The notes beneath the pieces are model-generated. The model saw nothing but the letters and a program-made list of their open reading frames with translations. It was not told where the DNA came from and did not search any database. This document shows, piece after piece, positions 1 through 7,532 of a stretch of DNA of 10,408 nt (within the stretch, counting starts at the first letter, position 1; each line of letters starts with the position of its first letter). Source of the DNA: Jimgerdemannia flammicorona (taxonomy: Eukaryota; Mucoromycota; Endogonomycetes; Endogonales; Endogonaceae); NCBI GenBank assembly GCA_003990745.1, contig RBNI01007346.1, forward strand, positions 1-10,408, read 5' to 3'. A program made the position numbers and the translations under genes.

Positions 1-65
1 TTTTTATAGTCACTTGGACTCCCTTTATTACCCGAATCTATAATAATATTAATACAGCCTAAGCC
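1..65 (-). other. Copy A 3' UTR with poly(A)-signal-like hexamer and possible start of the A tail
   Basis: Downstream of the ORF2 stop (66-68) the minus strand becomes AT-rich. The hexamer AATAAA lies at 24-29 (TTTATT on the plus strand), and the last bases at the window edge are a run of five A. This matches the 3' end of a polyadenylated LINE transcript. The run is too short to prove a tail, and the target-site duplication would lie outside the window. Confidence 0.5.
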
Positions 66-722
66 TCAACCTATCCCACAGGGCCCCCCCCCTTCTATTG
101 GCCCTACAAATGACACCCCATCCACCTTCACCACCACCCTACCACTACTCTTTGCCACAATCCTCCTTACTAAACCCTTATGCTTCCCCCCCTTGGGGCC
201 CCACCCAATCCACCACATCTTAAAGAGCTCTAACATCAGTTCCTCCCACCTCACTATCCTCAGGCTCACTGGCCTCCAGGGGCCCTCCTCAAATACGCAC
301 CGCCAGTGTTCTGCAAGCCCTACCCAAAAAGCGATGACCCAGCCAACCGTCAGCCACTCATTACCCACCCCCCCCACCAGTCTTGACTGCAGTGCTGCCC
401 ACCGCCCACCCACCTCAGGGTTCGGCGCCGATACCCCCAGTCTCACCCCAACAGCATTCTAAAAATTCTCCAAACTCTTGCACTCCCCCAGCCAATGTTC
501 GGGCGTCTATACCACCCCTCCCTCCTGCCCTACATTATAGCACTTCTCACAGTCAAATAACCCGCCATCCACTAGATGCCCAGTCCTAAAGTTTAGCATC
601 ACATTCCGACACAACAGCCTCCACCATGCTACCCAGAATTTTGGAGGAAGCCACCTTGACACAACCTTGAACCAAGACCATATGCCTGCCCAGTCCCACC
701 TCTCTCCGATCCCTGCCCCTTG
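66..722 (-). other. Copy A ORF2 C-terminal zf-RVT zinc-finger region
   Basis: In the same frame as the RT, after TAG 723-725, the translation gives a W-rich stretch with LPPKFWVAWWRLL, then FRTGHLVDGGLFDCEKC, then PEHWLGEC. That is the conserved zf-RVT layout: a P-K-F-W-W-R-L helix, then Cys-X2-Cys, then His-X4-Cys. In related LINEs this domain follows the RT and is thought to help hold RNA or the target. TAG at 507-509 lies between the two halves of the finger and TAG at 459-461 lies after it. The open stretch 66-446 (126 codons) is the C-terminal end. Copy D has the second half of the finger with both stops absent. Confidence 0.82.
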
Positions 723-2888
723 CTATGCCTCCGGCCAAAGGTCCTGCCCCAGGCCCCTAAGGCACTCCATACCCTCCTCCAAACAGAAATCCTCGACCAG
801 ATTCCCTCCCAGTAAGAGCCTGTCCCACCTCCACATCTCCAGTCCCCAGTCCTCATCCCCTTCAGTTCCTTGCCAACGGAGCCCAATACGATGTGCCCCA
901 TCTACCACTCCCCACCAGAATCCTTTGTATCGCATCTGCTGGCTGTCATCCAAGGCCACCATGGACAGCAGATCACCTGAGCCACCCCTTGGCGACACCC
1001 TCGTCTCCCATAACTGCTGCATAAGGGGTACCCATTCTCCTCCTTGCAACTCACTAGCCCTCTTCATCCACCATGCCCTCAAGCAGAGTAGCCTCTTGGG
1101 AAAGTCCACCAGACCAAGGCCACCATGCTCCACAGGAAGCGCTAACACCTCCCAACCGATCTGACTCCGGCGTCCAGCCCAGATCCATGAGTGGGCCATC
1201 TTGAGAAGCCTTTTGATCACCCACTTAGAGAAATCCAAATGGTAGCCCAGATACCAAAGCTTTGGCATCCAATACACATTCAGCACAGCTACCCTTCCTG
1301 CCAGTGACACCTGTCTACCACCCCAACTTGTCAATACTGCCCCCCATTCCACCAGCTTGCACTCCCACCACTCCTTGGGAAGTAAAGAGCCATACACCGA
1401 GAAATAGATACCCAAATACCGTACCACTCCTCCCACTGGGACAATTGTTCCAATGACATCCCCCCCTACGACTCCTTCCCCAAGGACCATTGTCTCACAC
1501 TTGTGCCAGTTGAGTTTCGCCCCCGAGCATCCCTCATACCACTCGACTATCTCCTTGAGCATAGCCACGTCCGCCACTGAGCCCAACCCAACCACCATAT
1601 CATCGGCAAAGGCCCCCACCTTCCAATTAACCCCCAAGATATTCAGTCCACCAACTCGTCGCTGGATCCGATCCAACAATGGCTCCAGGGCAAAAGCATA
1701 AAGGATAGGAGACAGCAGATCCCCTTGAGGCACTCCCCTCCCCAAGGGGAAAGAAGCCCCCCTATGACCATTCACCAGAATCGCAGCCCTACTCCCTTCC
1801 AGCAATCCAATAAGTGACTGACACATGCCCACTGGTATCCCGATGCACTCCAGTACCTTCTCTAACCATACTCTCTGCACCCTATCATAGGCCTTCTCCT
1901 GGTCCAGAAATACCAAACGGCCATCCACCCCTGCTGCCCTAGCACCTTCAATGACACCATGAACCCATGCTGTACCATCTCGGATCAGTCGGCCTCCAAC
2001 AAAGCCTCGCTGCTCCTTTCCTATCACCTGCTGTGCCACACCCTGTAACCTCGCCACCAGAATTTTGATGACCAACTTGCAGTCCATATCCAGCAGCATG
2101 ATTGGCCTCCAATTTTTCCAGTCCTCTTTATGCCCTTTGTCCTTATACAGCAGGGAAACCAGCCCCAACTGTTGCCCTCCAATCCACTCCCTGGTACTGA
2201 TGACTGCATCACACATCAGTGACATCTCCTGCAAAACCTCCTTTACAGATGCCATACGTTTCCAAAAGTCCCAAGGCAGACCATCCTCCCCAGGTGCCGT
2301 TCCTAGGGTTGTTGATGCCAGAACTTGAAGGATCTCCTCCCCCAAAACCTGTCGGCCCAGATCCCCCAACCCTGCTGCCGGATTTGGGTGCCAATCTTCC
2401 AGATGCTGCTCAATGTCCTGCCCCCCCTCCCCTCCCTCCTCTTCACTCCAGAGTTTACCCCAGCGGGCGCTCAGCTGGCCGAGGATCCCCTGCACACCCA
2501 ATACCATCTCTCCCTCATCATTAAGGACTCTTTCCCACTGGTGTCTTGCTCCCCTAGCATGAAGGAGATGGGACAAAAGCCTTGTAGGTTGTTCTCCTTC
2601 TTCCAATCCTTGCCACCTTAACCTGGCCGCCATAGCCTGAGCCTGCACTGCCTCCTCCTTCCTCAACAAATCCTGTAATTCCTCTACTTCCAACTTAGCC
2701 CGCTTAGCCTTCCAGTCCACCACCCCCTCCTCCGCCAATAGTCCAGCCCAATTCAGAAGTAGTCTCTCTATTCTCTTAGATGCCCATTGGACTCGTCTCC
2801 TCCGCTGAGCTCCTTGCTCCTTCCCCACTTCCCCCCAGTACCTCTGAGCTTCAGATTTTAGTCTACACCACCTATCTCCAATCCTCAT
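723..2888 (-). CDS. Copy A ORF2 reverse transcriptase domain, 721 uninterrupted codons
   Basis: The largest open stretch in the window. Counting from Met at 2888, LINE RT motifs run in order: APGEDGLP at 198-205; WRPIMLLDMDCKLVIKILVARL at about 260-281 (motif 2); FLDQEKAYDRV at 327-337 (motif A, first catalytic Asp); RGVPQGDLLSP at 384-394 (motif B); FADD at 427-430 (motif C, nucleotides 1599-1610); GAKLNWHKC at 456-464 (motif D); then VRYLGIYF. All three catalytic aspartates are intact. The remaining 200 or so residues are the thumb and linker, matched by copy C. This is not a separate gene: it continues the endonuclease frame after stops at 2901 and 2895, and the same frame runs on past the stop at 723-725. 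Confidence 0.92.
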   Translation of the reverse strand: MRIGDRWCRLKSEAQRYWGEVGKEQGAQRRRRVQWASKRIERLLLNWAGLLAEEGVVDWKAKRAKLEVEELQDLLRKEEAVQAQAMAARLRWQGLEEGEQPTRLLSHLLHARGARHQWERVLNDEGEMVLGVQGILGQLSARWGKLWSEEEGGEGGQDIEQHLEDWHPNPAAGLGDLGRQVLGEEILQVLASTTLGTAPGEDGLPWDFWKRMASVKEVLQEMSLMCDAVISTREWIGGQQLGLVSLLYKDKGHKEDWKNWRPIMLLDMDCKLVIKILVARLQGVAQQVIGKEQRGFVGGRLIRDGTAWVHGVIEGARAAGVDGRLVFLDQEKAYDRVQRVWLEKVLECIGIPVGMCQSLIGLLEGSRAAILVNGHRGASFPLGRGVPQGDLLSPILYAFALEPLLDRIQRRVGGLNILGVNWKVGAFADDMVVGLGSVADVAMLKEIVEWYEGCSGAKLNWHKCETMVLGEGVVGGDVIGTIVPVGGVVRYLGIYFSVYGSLLPKEWWECKLVEWGAVLTSWGGRQVSLAGRVAVLNVYWMPKLWYLGYHLDFSKWVIKRLLKMAHSWIWAGRRSQIGWEVLALPVEHGGLGLVDFPKRLLCLRAWWMKRASELQGGEWVPLMQQLWETRVSPRGGSGDLLSMVALDDSQQMRYKGFWWGVVDGAHRIGLRWQGTEGDEDWGLEMWRWDRLLLGGNLVEDFCLEEGMECLRGLGQDLWPEA

Positions 2889-2903
2889 CCCTGCTTACCT
2901 CTA

Positions 2904-3719
2904 ATTCTTAACCTTGGATCGTACCTCTGCCACCCGCTCATTCCACAGATCCATCTCATCCAGCAACGAAGAGTTCAGCCACCAATGTCCTGGCCCCTCT
3001 TCACTCCCTCCAAACCTCCCACCTCCCCGAATACCCCAGTGATCTGACCACGGGCACCACTCGACCTCCATTGTCTCCCAAACTGTATGTCCCCAGCACT
3101 CAGCAGTCAGAACCCAATCAATCCTAGTACCCAGCCTGCCTACCCAGTGCGTATATAGATGTTGATCTCCATCCTGAAGTCTCATGGCATCCACCAGTGA
3201 GCTGAGCCATTCCACCTCTTCCCATTCCTCCAATCCCCCACTCCTTCCTGCCATACCCCAGCCCCCATCAGTTCTATCCAGTCTACTCTCCCATACCATA
3301 TTAAAATCACCCCCCAGACAGTCCAACCCAGTCTCAACCAAGAGCCCAGAGTCCCGCAAATCTCCAATCCATGCCACTCGGGTCCCCCTCTCAGCCAGGC
3401 AGTAACAAGATCTCACCACTATTGAGTTCCATCCAGGCCTCCGCCATGTCCCCCACACTAATCTACTACCCCAATGTCCAGTGTCCGCAATGTCCCCTTT
3501 CCCCTTCCTAACCAGGATTCCCACTTTACCCTGCCAAACTGCCTCCCCACCCCACTCTCTAGTCCATTCCAGTCTGTCTTCCTTCCCCTCACACCGTATA
3601 TCCTGAAGTAAGAAGATATTGGCCTCCAGTTTCTTCAGCCATCCAAAGATCATATGTCACCTCCTAGTCCCTCTAAGCCCATTGACGTTCATAGAAAATA
3701 TGTTGGTTGTACTATTCAT
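2904..3719 (-). other. Copy A ORF2 N-terminal APE-like endonuclease domain
   Basis: This segment shows the exonuclease-endonuclease-phosphatase signature of LINE endonucleases. In order: an SMNVNGLRG start resembling the family S-N-GL motif; LLQDIRCE, where most families have a catalytic Glu after Q but Asp is seen here; SCYC...R..W; GDFN at 3300-3311 (metal and phosphate binding); a T.W...RIDWVL motif; and SDHWG near the end, which holds the catalytic Asp-His pair. The longest open stretch is 2901-3653 (250 codons). TGA 3657-3659 breaks the link to the native ATG. All late catalytic motifs are present, so the domain was functional before decay. The Asp-for-Glu change is seen directly; its effect is unknown. 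Confidence 0.88.
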
Positions 3720-3753
3720 AGCGAAATATATAATAATGTTGAAATCTCCACAT
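3720..3753 (-). other. ORF1-ORF2 intercistronic gap, copy A
   Basis: A 34-nt AT-rich gap separates the ORF1 stop (TAG 3754-3756) from the ORF2 ATG (3717-3719). Copy D has a 31-nt gap at the same place with similar sequence just before the ATG (a TTATT tract close upstream and identical AGTACAAC just inside ORF2). The constant short spacing suggests translation of ORF2 by reinitiation after ORF1, but this is inference. Confidence 0.6.
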
Positions 3754-5604
3754 CTACAATTCCATGCTCACTTCCTCTCCAGCCAGGTCCAGGTTCCATT
3801 CTGCTGCAATCTCAGCTTCCACATTTTGTTGTTCATCCAGAGCTGCCAATAATTCCGCACAGTCCTCACCATCCACCATCTCCATTGCTGCCCGATGCTC
3901 CTCGCACACCATCTGCCACTTTTCCAGTCCCTTCCGCGGCCCCCACAGATAAGCTGCCCTTTCATTAGTGATACCCAAAAGTGTCGCCTCCCTTGCCTCC
4001 ATGACATCATACTCCTCTGCCTCCAGAAGCACTGCCATCATCTCATCCCTCAACTTCCTCATGACCTCCTCCCCTCACAGCACTCTCCCCCAGAATTCCT
4101 CACTGATCACCCAGAAATCGATCTTGCCCAGTTCCTCAGCCATGACGTTTTGCAGTGCCCTCAATAGCCACTTCTCCCCTCCAACTACTTCTGCCGCCTG
4201 TGCCAAATCCTCCTCTCCTTCCTTCCTCTCCTCAGTTCTCACAGACTCATCCCAACCATCCTCCAACACATCCTCCAGCTCCCTCTCTCCCACCTCAGGA
4301 ACACCATACTGGACCAGATTATCTTCCACCATCGCCGTGTCCACTACAGCCTCCTCCGGCCTCTGTCCCCCACTCTCCTTCGCCTTTCCCCCTTGCTGCC
4401 CCTCCTCCGCCCAGATGCTAGCACTCGCTCCGGTGCCCTCCTCCACAGCCCCAGCCCTTTCACTCCCCTCCAAACTGGCCAACAAATCCTTCTGCAGCTG
4501 TCTCCCCTTCGCCTTCTCCCACAGCACCTTATCCATTCGCACCTTCTTGCCCTCAATCACCTCTACTACTGTCCTAGCCTCGTAAGCCATCCAGGCCCTT
4601 CGCCTCCTCTCCACCACCCCAGCGAGATCCTCAAGTGCCTCCAGCAGGCCCTCCTCCTCTTCCTCAGACCCTTTCACCCTCGAAACCTTATACTCCACTG
4701 GGCCCCACTTCAATGCCACCAGCCAATCTCTAGCCTTCCCTGTATTCTCTGTCCCAAACAGCTTCAACCGGACATCCACATCACCCATCCTGAGCTCAGT
4801 CCCCTCCCATACCCTGAACCCAATGTCAACCACCTCACCATACTCCTTCACCACATCCATGACCAGTCTCTTTGCCTCCTCCTTCTTCACCGTTGGCAAG
4901 TCTGCAATCACCAGATGAACCACTCTGGGATCCCAATGCATACACCTCGCCATCGGCACCGAAATCCCTCCAATCACCACACCCTTCTCCACTGCCTCCA
5001 GTAGCAGACCCTCCTCTTCAAACCCCACCTCGACTGCCTCCAGCTTCTTCAAAAACTTGACTGAGGCTGCACCTTTCACCTCACTCACCAGCAGCCCCAG
5101 CACCATCTTTGCCGTCACCGCCAAGCCACGGAAGCACAGTGTGATGGCGATTTCCGAACGAGATTTTTTGAGTAACGGGGCCGCCACCAGGCCTGTCACA
5201 CCATCAGCCAGATCTCCGGGTCTCACGCCGCTCCCCTGTCCAGGTCCCCCATCAACCGTCACATCTGGATTTTTTTTCCAGATTGCCCATCACACCGCCA
5301 TCAACAGTCACAGCCCCATCCACTACACCTCCAGCCCCACTACGCTGACCCCCCAGTGAAGAGGCCTCCTTGCCACTCGAGGTAGCAGCCACCTTCCCCA
5401 GCTCCAGCCAGCCATCCAGTCCAGTCGCCTGCTTTCCCATTCTGACCTTATCCGCGAAGGACATCCTCTCTCCCCCATGTTGCTTTGCTCCTCCTCTTCC
5501 CCCCCCTCTGGCTCCATGTCCCCTTACCAAGGCGCTCGGCATGCCAAGACCAGCTCCTCAACCCCACCCCACATGTTGCGAGTCAAAGGCACTGGGGCCC
5601 CCCT
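3754..5604 (-). pseudogene. Copy A ORF1: RRM-like RNA-binding protein, broken
   Basis: ORF1 proteins of LINEs bind element RNA and form the RNP. From the minus strand: a Gly/Arg-rich N-terminus with an FD.Q.V..G motif and MSFADKVRMG; an A-run (5270-5277); then the main open stretch 4075-5262 with two RRM-like units (about EIAITLCFRGL...ISVPMARCM and RVVHLVIADLP...VEYKVSRVKG), a Glu-rich coiled-coil-like section and an acidic C-terminus; finally 3754-4062. Breaks: TGA 5558-5560, a one-base frameshift at the A-run (8 A here where copies B and D keep frame with 10 and 9), and TGA 4075-4077. Copy D reads continuously across the 4075 position, so ORF1 really extends to TAG 3754-3756. No CCHC zinc knuckle is present. 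Domain assignment is from pattern only. Confidence 0.78.
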
Positions 5605-6864
5605 TCTCTTCTCCTTTGCTAGCCCAGATGCTGGCTTTGATATCTCCCTTCTCCTCAGCTCCAACCAACTTCTTCTCCACCCCTCCTATCATACTAGCCA
5701 ACAGCTCCCTCTGCTTCTTGTGTCCCTGGGCCTGCTCCCACTGCTTCCTGTCAATATGGACCCACTTCCCATTCACAACCTCCAGATGTATCGACTTCTC
5801 ATACAGCTTTCAGGCTTTTGCCCTCCTCTCCACAGCACCACTCAACTCCTCTAGTGCCTCCAATAAGTCCTCCTCCTTCTCGTCACATCTTTTATCCTCA
5901 ACATCTTACAGACAACTGCCCCCCACATCAGCACCAAGGGCCAGTCACTCATCTTCCCTGTGGCCTCCCTTCCTATCAGCTGAATCCTGACATCGACATT
6001 GTCCATCCAGAATGTTGTCTCCTCCCACATCTGAAAGCCAATGTCCACCACATCACCATACTCTACCATCACCTCCTCTACCCTCCTCCTAGTCTCCTTC
6101 TTAGTCACTGTGGGCACCCCCCTCACCAGAAGCTGCACCACCCTAGGGTCCCACCTCAAGTATCTCATCATGGGGACCACTACCTCCCCCACCACTACTC
6201 CAGTCTTTAAGGCCTCATCTAGTGGGCCTGCTTCCTCAAAGCCCACCTCAACCTCCTCCAAACCCTTCAAGAACTTCACTGAGGCTGCCCCAGCCACCTG
6301 CTTCGAAATCAGCCCCAGGACCATCTTTGCCATCACTGCTAAGCCCTGGAATCACAAGGTAGCCATGAACTCTGAGATTGACTTCTTAAGCAATGGGGCC
6401 ACCACCAGCCCCATTACACCATCCACCAGGTCCCCCTTCCACATCAAGAACCCCTGCCCCTCCTGGCCATCAGCCATCACATCTCTTTTTTTTTTCTGAT
6501 TCACCATTACACCACCATCAGCAGTCCCACCACTACCCCCAGCAGCTACTCCACTACCTCCACCTCCCACCAGTGAAGGCCCAGCTCTCTCAGTATCCCC
6601 AACCTTCTGCTTCCTCTTCCCTCCTGCCTGTCCACCACAGGTTCCCATCAGCCAACCCCCAGTCCTCAGCATGTCTGCAAAGCTCCTTCCCTGCCACCCT
6701 CCAGCCTCCCCACCAGTACCTCCTCCACTGCCCAAGCTATCCTGCCCACTTGGGCCACCAAAAGACCCCATCCCCAGCCCATACCCTCTCCTGACATACT
6801 GCCAGTTGAAGGCCCCAGGTCCACCTGAACTAGTATGTGCATCAGCTTGCTTACTGGTTGACAT
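5604..6864 (-). pseudogene. Copy B ORF1, C-terminally truncated and decayed
   Basis: Start chosen at ATG 6862-6864 (MSTSKQADAH...), which lies at the same distance from the conserved leader as the ATG of D and E; open sequence upstream only extends to a TTG. Order: an AFNWQYV N-terminal motif, Gly-rich segment, RSFAD motif, QKKKRDVM at the A-run (10 A, in frame), then the first and second RRM-like units and the KQWEQAQ coiled-coil section. Breaks: TGA 6352-6354 where A has Cys and D has Tyr; a one-base frameshift near 5870-5900 just after the MLRIKD block; TGA 5810-5812 where D has Trp. Homology to D ends just after GDIKASIWASK, near 5605, where copy A ORF1 N-terminal sequence begins in the same frame. 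Confidence 0.82.
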
Positions 6865-6950
6865 TGCCTTAATATCTTTCTCCAATAAACAATTTGAAAG
6901 TGTGTTGTAAAAGTGTGTGTAATGTGAATTGTAGTAGAGAAAGATGGACC
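6865..6950 (-). promoter_or_regulatory. Copy B 5' leader (putative 5' UTR/internal promoter)
   Basis: About 85 nt directly before the B ORF1 ATG. It is recognisably the same as D 7449-7532 and more distantly E 10091-10176: a CTTTCTC-type start, a CAATTCACATTA block shared exactly in part by B and D, an ACAACA-type stretch, then GGAGAAA shortly before the ATG. LINEs usually carry their promoter in the 5' UTR, so this may include it. No TATA box is evident; promoter function is inferred. Confidence 0.6.
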
Positions 6951-7447
6951 CTGCTGATACTCTACTCCATCCCCAATATCAAAAGTAGCAAGTGGAGCAC
7001 CCCCCAGGAACAGTCTATCCCATCGCCATATATCAGGCCCCCACATCACCTCCCCCTCATTGTCTTGCCAGTGCAGGCCAATTTAGTATGCTCTATCTAC
7101 CACTCCTCACTAAAAGCCCTTAAACCACAGCAGCCGATTTCCATTTAGCCCAACCAAAGAGAGCAGATCTCTAGAGGACCCTCAGGGGGAGGTTCTCATC
7201 TCCCACACCTCCTGCAGTAGAGGCACCCAACCCCCTCTCTGCAGTTCAGCAGCTCTCTTCAAGCACCAGGCTTGCAAGCAGTGCAACCTCTTAGGGAAAT
7301 CCACAAGGCTAAGACCTCCCCTGACCACCAGTGTTGCAAGAGTATCCCAACTGATCTGGGACCTCCTCTCTACCCAAATCCAATCCCTAGCCACCTTCAT
7401 CAGCCTCTTCACTACCCAAGCTGGGAAGTCTAAGTGATAGGCCACAT
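6951..7447 (-). pseudogene. Copy C: fragment of ORF2, C-terminal RT (thumb/linker) region
   Basis: The minus-strand translation matches copy A ORF2 in a single frame, from AYHLDFPAWVVKRLMKVARD through the SLVDFPKRL block to IWRWDRLFLGG and on to about GVEYQQ. In copy A this corresponds to roughly 745-1245. Stops: TGA 7182-7184 (Arg in A), TAG 7110-7112 and TGA 7107-7109 (two adjacent Trp in A), TAA 7083-7085 (Arg in A). No catalytic RT motif is included. Both ends are abrupt: the 5' side abuts the leader of D, in opposite orientation, and the 3' side abuts the leader of B. It is most simply the remains of a copy into which B and D inserted. Confidence 0.83.
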
Positions 7448-7448
7448 A

Positions 7449-7532
7449 CCCACCTTTCTCCTATACAATTCACATTATACAAAACTTCAAGCAACAGTTT
7501 TCGACACAACTAGGAGAAATGGTACTATCACT
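7449..7532 (+). promoter_or_regulatory. Copy D 5' leader
   Basis: About 84 nt from a CCACCTTTCTCC-type start to the ORF1 ATG at 7533. It matches the leader of B block by block, including CAATTCACATTA and GGAGAAA, and that of E more loosely (GTTTTCG near the middle). It starts exactly where copy C sequence on the other strand ends, which marks the 5' end of the inserted element. Promoter activity is inferred only. Confidence 0.6.

Larger units (their letters stand above)
66..3719 (-). pseudogene. Copy A ORF2: endonuclease-RT-zinc finger polyprotein with six in-frame stops
   Basis: ORF2 drives target-primed reverse transcription: the endonuclease nicks DNA and the RT copies element RNA from the nick. 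Read from ATG at 3717-3719 (MNSTTNIFS...) the whole region to TGA at 66-68 stays in one frame, about 1,217 codons, a normal length for plant or fungal LINE ORF2. It is interrupted by TGA 3657-3659, TAG 2901-2903, TAA 2895-2897, TAG 723-725, TAG 507-509 and TAG 459-461, with no frameshift. The start is supported by copy D, which has the same MNSTTNIFS start after the same short gap behind ORF1. Domains are described separately. Copy D has CAG (Gln) and TGG (Trp) at the positions of stops 507 and 459, so those stops fit single transitions. It cannot make a full protein unless stops are read through. Confidence 0.88.
1..5604 (-). mobile_element. LINE-type non-LTR retrotransposon, copy A (5'-incomplete, decayed)
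   Basis: Read on the minus strand this copy holds most of ORF1, a 34-nt gap, a full-length ORF2 and a 3' UTR ending at the left edge. The APE endonuclease, RT and zf-RVT order identifies a non-LTR element; no LTR, integrase or protease is seen. Its 5' end is not native: at about 5598-5606 the N-terminal part of its ORF1 is joined to the middle of ORF1 of copy B. It retains many CpG dinucleotides in ORF1 (for example 4330-4440), unlike B and D, and its N-terminal ORF1 residues are closest to copy E. I infer A and E are a younger subfamily. Stops in ORF1 and ORF2 make it non-autonomous as written. Confidence 0.9.
5604..6950 (-). mobile_element. LINE copy B: 5' leader plus truncated ORF1, fused to copy A
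   Basis: Copy B begins with the same leader seen before D and E, carries ORF1 to the GDIKASIWASK region, and then is cut off and joined to copy A. B has no ORF2 of its own. Its protein is much closer to D than to A (for example shared EEVEVGFEE, YLRW and VETRRRVEE-like blocks), and both are almost free of CpG. It is a dead, deletion-derived copy. Confidence 0.82.

Noticed and set aside
80..92. C-run near the left end as a structured or regulatory site
   Set aside because: It lies inside the ORF2 C-terminal coding frame as Gly codons on the minus strand; nothing else supports a site.
667..1164. Plus-strand ORF of 165 codons, and similar long plus-strand ORFs at 3968-4585, 4393-5004 and 5370-5990
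   Set aside because: They lie antisense to ORF2 or ORF1 coding sequence, are rich in Pro, Ser and Leu as expected from the complement of G-rich codons, and show no domain.
2889..2903. Endonuclease and RT of copy A as two separate genes
   Set aside because: They share one frame, separated only by TAG 2901-2903 and TAA 2895-2897, and the family always encodes them as one ORF2.
7448..7490. Extension of the copy C RT match beyond 7447 (a weak LNV-like reading)
   Set aside because: The bases belong to the D leader, which recurs next to unrelated sequence in B and E; the resemblance is weak and out of frame.
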